In this document: positions 60,651 through 64,000 of the stretch, piece by piece
Layout: each line of letters opens with the position of its first letter
How positions within the stretch are numbered: position 1 is the first letter of the stretch
Assembly (NCBI RefSeq): GCF_038051925.1
Contig: NZ_CP150634.1
Span: forward strand, 1,488,001 to 1,552,000
Reading direction: 5' to 3'
Length of the DNA: 64,000 bases
From: Methylotuvimicrobium sp. KM2
GTDB taxonomy: Bacteria; Pseudomonadota; Gammaproteobacteria; Methylococcales; Methylomonadaceae
Program-made: the position numbers and the translations under genes
The notes under the pieces: model-generated
What the model saw: the letters and a program-made list of their open reading frames with translations, nothing else
The model's database searches: none
Told to the model about the DNA's origin: nothing

Positions 60651-61411
60651 ATAGCGCCATTGCATTCAAAACCATCGTGGTCAAAGAAGTGCGCCGGTTT
60701 ACGCGAATTTGGCCGCAAACACTCTTGCCGCCGGCCGTGACGACCGCATTGTATTTTTTGATCTTCGGTAAGTTGATCGGCGATCGTATCGGCCCGATCG
60801 ATGGGGCCAGTTATATGGAATACATCGTACCTGGAATCATTTTAATGTCGGTGATTAGTCATTCTTATGCGAATGTCGTGTCTTCGTTTTATTCGACTAA
60901 ATTTCAGCGCCATATCGAGGAATTGTTAGTGGCGCCGGTTCCGAATTGGGTGATCTTGGCCGGTTACGTTTGCGGCGGTATTGTTAGAGGCATCATGGTC
61001 GGTTTGGTGGTCGCTGCGATTTCATTGTTGTTTACTCAAATCGATGTCGCGCATCCTTGGGTTACTGTCGCCGTATTCCTGTTGACCGCAACTTTGTTTG
61101 CGTTGGCCGGCTTTATCAATGCGGTATTTGCCGAGAGCTTCGACGATATTGCGATTATTCCCAGTTTTGTGTTGACGCCGCTAAGCTATCTCGGCGGCGT
61201 GTTTTATTCGGTATCGATGCTGCCCGGCATCTGGCAGAAAATTTCGTTGGGTAATCCGATACTCTATATGATCAATGCGTTTCGTTACGGCCTGATCAAC
61301 GTCACCGATGTCGATATTCAAATAGCATTTGCGATAACCGGCGGTTTTATCGTTTTTCTCGCGCTATTCAGTCTGTATTTGTTGCATAAAGGCGTCGGCA
61401 TAAAAAATTAG
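60647..61411 (+). CDS. ABC-2 transporter permease (YadH-like)
   Basis: This 254-residue permease has six helices. Family signatures include YMEYIVPGIILMSVISHSYANV, FQRHIEELLVAPVPNWVILAGYV and the CLSYLGGVFYSVSMLP-like segment LSYLGGVFYSVSMLPGIW with NPILYMINAFRYG. It overlaps the ATPase gene by 4 bp. Its TAG stop (61409-61411) lies inside the 8-bp target duplication of the miniature element at 61414, which therefore forms its 3' end. Confidence 0.9.
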   Translation: MNSAIAFKTIVVKEVRRFTRIWPQTLLPPAVTTALYFLIFGKLIGDRIGPIDGASYMEYIVPGIILMSVISHSYANVVSSFYSTKFQRHIEELLVAPVPNWVILAGYVCGGIVRGIMVGLVVAAISLLFTQIDVAHPWVTVAVFLLTATLFALAGFINAVFAESFDDIAIIPSFVLTPLSYLGGVFYSVSMLPGIWQKISLGNPILYMINAFRYGLINVTDVDIQIAFAITGGFIVFLALFSLYLLHKGVGIKN

Positions 61412-61568
61412 GCGTAATTATTCACATCCCCCTATCGTTCCCACGCTCCAGCGTGGGAATGCAGCCCGAGACGCTCTAGCGTCTCGTACCGCTGGAGCGG
61501 TACTCAGGTATTCCCACGCAGAGCGTGGGAACGAGAATGGCCGGGGAACTGAATACTCACAATTAGGC
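61406..61568. mobile_element. IS66-type miniature element, hairpin core B, copy 4 (with target duplication)
   Basis: The 147-bp element at 61414-61560 is flanked by perfect octamers aattaggc (61406-61413 and 61561-61568). Its ends are GTAATTATTCACATCCCC and, on the other strand, GTGAGTATTCAGTTCCCC. The left target copy carries the TAG stop of the permease gene. The core is nearly identical to copy 1 (7738), implying recent spread. Confidence 0.92.
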
Positions 61569-62118
61569 TGTGTTCGTGTAAATTTGAAGTTACTTCCTTT
61601 TGATTGAAAAACCGTCAAGGAATATAAATGTACCCGATTACGTTTAAACTTCAGCCTATTTGAAGTCCGAAGTAGGCTTTGTGTCGCTATCGCGACGCTT
61701 ATATGGAGTCGGTTCGCGGACCGACAACCGCGATACTTTTCTTTGCTTGTCCAAAGAAAAGTATCCAAAAGAAAAGACACCCGGAGGCCGCTGTATCCTG
61801 CGCGCTGACGATTTTGCCGAGGGTTTTCGGAAGGGCTATCCCTAGCCCTCCGAAAACGAGCGGCATCCTTGCCGCTCCCCTAGCGGGCTATTCTCGGCAA
61901 AATCGCCAGTGCTCGGCGCGGCCTAACGGGACCTAGGCGGGCGCCCCTGAGTTAAGTCAAATTGGCTGAACATTCTAAGTAATCAGGTAAATGTATGTGA
62001 TGACGGCGTTCCTCGATAGACATACTCCACGCCTTTTGTTTATAGACGGTTTTTCGATCAAAAAGGAGTAGGATAAAAAGCTCTTGTACATCCGCCTTAT
62101 TCAATTCTTCGACTATTT
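61569..62118. repeat. Intergenic region upstream of glnE with repeat block
   Basis: About 61680-61945 is a dense block with inverted segments (ggttcgcggaccgac, cttttctttg...caaagaaaag, ggctatccctagcc, cgattttgccgag...ctcggcaaaatcg). The short frames through it are not convincing genes. The 170 bp before glnE are unique and should hold its promoter, with none assignable. Confidence 0.55.
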
Positions 62119-64000
62119 ATGACTTTAATCGACCGACTTCAATCGCAATTACAAACTTTGCCTTTAGAGCTTGTTGAAAGCGTGCGGGCAAAATTGCAGC
62201 AATGGGATGAGCAAACCGCATTATGGGATGCTGTACCGGATTATCCCGAACCCTTATTGAATTCGTGGATTAAGGTTTGGACATCGAGCCTGTTCGTGGC
62301 CGATAGTTGCATTCGCCGTCCCGAAATGTTGTGCGATTTGATCGAGTCGGACGAGTTGTTTAAGGCTTATGCCGAGACGCAGTATGCCGACAAACTAACA
62401 AGGTTGACGGATGAGAACGAAGCCGGATTGATGGTATCGCTGCGACGCTTGCGTAATCGGGAAATGGTTCGTATTGCCTGGCGCGATCTGGCCGGTTGGG
62501 CGACGCTCGAAGAAACCTTGCATGAATTGACATGGCTGGCTGAAGCTTGCATTCGTTATGTCTTGGATTTTTTATACCGGCAAGCCTGCGATAAATTCGG
62601 CACGCCAATGCTGGCAAACGGCCAAGCCCAGCAAATGGTGGTGCTCGGCATGGGCAAACTCGGCGCCTATGAGCTGAACTATTCTTCCGATATCGATTTG
62701 ATTTTCGCGTTCGCCGAAGACGGGGTTTTAAACGATAGAAAACAAACCACGTATGGCGAATTTTTTAGCAAAATTTGTCGGAAGCTGGTCAAAATATTGG
62801 ATGAAACCACTGCCGACGGCTTCGTGTTCAGAACCGATATCAGGCTTCGGCCGTTTGGCGATAGCGGTCCTGTGATCATGACCTTCGACGGCATGGAAAA
62901 TTATTATCTGACCCAGGCGCGCGAATGGGAACGCTATGCAATGATCAAAGCCCGTCAGGTTGCCGGTGACGCATACACCGGTCCGCAATTGATGAAGATG
63001 CTGCATGCATTCGTGTATCGCCGTTATCTCGATTACGGCGCATTCGAGGAGCTGCGTTCGTTAAAGTATAAAATCACACAAGAGTTGCAGCGCAAGGACA
63101 GGCTCGACAATATTAAACTCGGTCCCGGCGGCATACGCGAAATCGAATTTATCGGACAAGCTTTTCAATTAATCCGCGGCGGCCAGGAAAAGTCTTTGCA
63201 AAATCGACGTATCGTCGAAGTTTTACAGAGGCTAGGCGAGATGGCGTTATTGGCGCCGGGCGATGCCGAGCAATTGATCGGTCATTATCGATTTCTTCGC
63301 GAAGCTGAAAATCACATTCAGCAATATCAAGACCGGCAAACTCACGATTTGCCGCAAGATCCCCAGGCTCAACTCATCCTGGCGTATTCGATGGATTTTT
63401 CGGACTGGCCGGGTTTCAAGGCGAAGTTGGATGATATTCGCAGGCAAGTTCATGACGAATTCGATCTGGTGTTTTCGCTGTCCAAACAAGATAAAAGAAA
63501 TCTCGAGGCCGAATCGATTTGGGCGGCGCATGCGGACGATGAAGAGCTTTGTTCGCAATTGGTGGATTTAGGGTTTGGCAGCGCCGAAGAAATGTTGCTT
63601 CAAATACGTGAATTCAAGAAATCGCCGGCCGTCAAGCGGCTCACCGCGAAAGGAGCGGCCGTGCTGGACCGATTGATGCCGCAACTGCTGGAGTCGGTGC
63701 GGCAAGTCGAAAATCCGGATGAAACCTTGAAGCGTATTTTGCGTTTATTCGAAGCGGTAGCGGGACGTAATGTTTACTTATCGTTGCTCTATGAAAATCC
63801 CGAAGCGCTGACGCAATTGGTCAAACTGTCGGCGGCAAGCCCGTGGATTTGCGATTATTTGGCTCACTATCCGGTGTTATTCGACGAGTTGCTCGATACC
63901 CGTTCGTTGTACGAACCTCTGAAAAAGCAAGCCTTGCAAGCCGAACTTGCCGAGATGCTGGCCGACGCCAACATTGAAGATACCGAGCAATTGATGATGG
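62119..64000 (+). CDS. glnE: Glutamine synthetase adenylyltransferase/deadenylylase, 5' part
   Basis: The first 627 codons of a bifunctional enzyme (full length normally about 950) are present. The first nucleotidyltransferase domain is clear: MVVLGMGKLGAYELNYSSDIDLIF (near 175-198, G-x-G-K-x-G and SDxDL). VFRTDIRLRPFGDSGPVIM, EWERYAMIKARQVAGD and GGIREIEFIGQAFQLIRGG follow. It covalently controls glutamine synthetase with the PII protein. Start ATG 62119 matches the usual N-terminus. The gene runs off the right edge, so the second domain is not visible. Confidence 0.95.
   Translation, partial: MTLIDRLQSQLQTLPLELVESVRAKLQQWDEQTALWDAVPDYPEPLLNSWIKVWTSSLFVADSCIRRPEMLCDLIESDELFKAYAETQYADKLTRLTDENEAGLMVSLRRLRNREMVRIAWRDLAGWATLEETLHELTWLAEACIRYVLDFLYRQACDKFGTPMLANGQAQQMVVLGMGKLGAYELNYSSDIDLIFAFAEDGVLNDRKQTTYGEFFSKICRKLVKILDETTADGFVFRTDIRLRPFGDSGPVIMTFDGMENYYLTQAREWERYAMIKARQVAGDAYTGPQLMKMLHAFVYRRYLDYGAFEELRSLKYKITQELQRKDRLDNIKLGPGGIREIEFIGQAFQLIRGGQEKSLQNRRIVEVLQRLGEMALLAPGDAEQLIGHYRFLREAENHIQQYQDRQTHDLPQDPQAQLILAYSMDFSDWPGFKAKLDDIRRQVHDEFDLVFSLSKQDKRNLEAESIWAAHADDEELCSQLVDLGFGSAEEMLLQIREFKKSPAVKRLTAKGAAVLDRLMPQLLESVRQVENPDETLKRILRLFEAVAGRNVYLSLLYENPEALTQLVKLSAASPWICDYLAHYPVLFDELLDTRSLYEPLKKQALQAELAEMLADANIEDTEQLMM

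Noticed and set aside
61660..61936. Frames reading like SIQKKRHPEAA through the block before glnE.
   Set aside because: This sequence is a palindromic intergenic repeat seen widely as a spurious protein; no start context.

Overview
The window looks like a chromosomal segment of a gammaproteobacterium. A methanotroph-like member of the Methylococcales is my best guess. That is inference from gene content: an exosortase-A-type exopolysaccharide locus, the sdhCDAB-sdhE order, CbpA/CbpM, glnE, and very many short palindromic repeats. No rRNA or tRNA gene was found, so the taxonomy is not proven.

Layout. (1) 1-843: right end of an IS66-family insertion sequence running off the left edge. (2) 1.3-7.5 kb, plus strand: membrane glycosylation genes (a GT2 polyprenyl-phosphate glycosyltransferase, a GtrA/GT-C fusion, an alkaline-phosphatase-superfamily membrane enzyme and a sulfotransferase). 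(3) 8-30 kb, minus strand: a large polysaccharide locus. It holds an O-antigen-ligase-like protein of the exosortase A type, many GT2 and GT4 glycosyltransferases, a NodB deacetylase, two further sulfotransferases, a pyruvyltransferase, a TylF-type methyltransferase, a Wzt/Wzm ABC exporter and a PaaK/CapK-like ligase. Many neighbours overlap by 4 bp, which implies translational coupling. The part at 17-22 kb is visibly richer in A+T. (4) 28-35 kb: a repeat-rich accessory stretch with PD-(D/E)XK genes (a DUF4351-type remnant, two near-identical Rpn-like proteins in tandem, a DUF3782-like protein and Uma2). (5) 35-45 kb: more polysaccharide genes, rmlDAC for dTDP-rhamnose, and on the plus strand two GT4 enzymes and an asparagine-synthase-like protein of the exosortase A type. 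(6) 45.3-47.6 kb: a frameshifted REP-associated transposase in a REP field, then a diguanylate cyclase. (7) 47.65-51.5 kb: a succinate dehydrogenase operon with two assembly factors. (8) 52-64 kb: cbpAM, a flavin reductase, a di-haem peroxidase, an unknown membrane-anchored protein, a Ppx/GppA phosphatase, an ABC-2 transporter and the 5' part of glnE.

The most unusual content is the repeat landscape. At least three classes of short non-autonomous element can be delimited by terminal inverted repeats plus target duplications: six copies with IS66-like ends and 8-bp duplications, one with Tn5/IS50-like ends and a 9-bp duplication, and one with IS4/IS231-like ends and an 11-bp duplication. Their cores are interchangeable GC-rich hairpin blocks that also occur free or in tandem arrays. 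Two of the IS66-type copies sit exactly on the stop codons of ABC permease genes, one created the Shine-Dalgarno context of a Uma2 gene, and a candidate IS66 partner lies at the left edge. I regard this network of mobile hairpin cassettes as the leading candidate for something undescribed.
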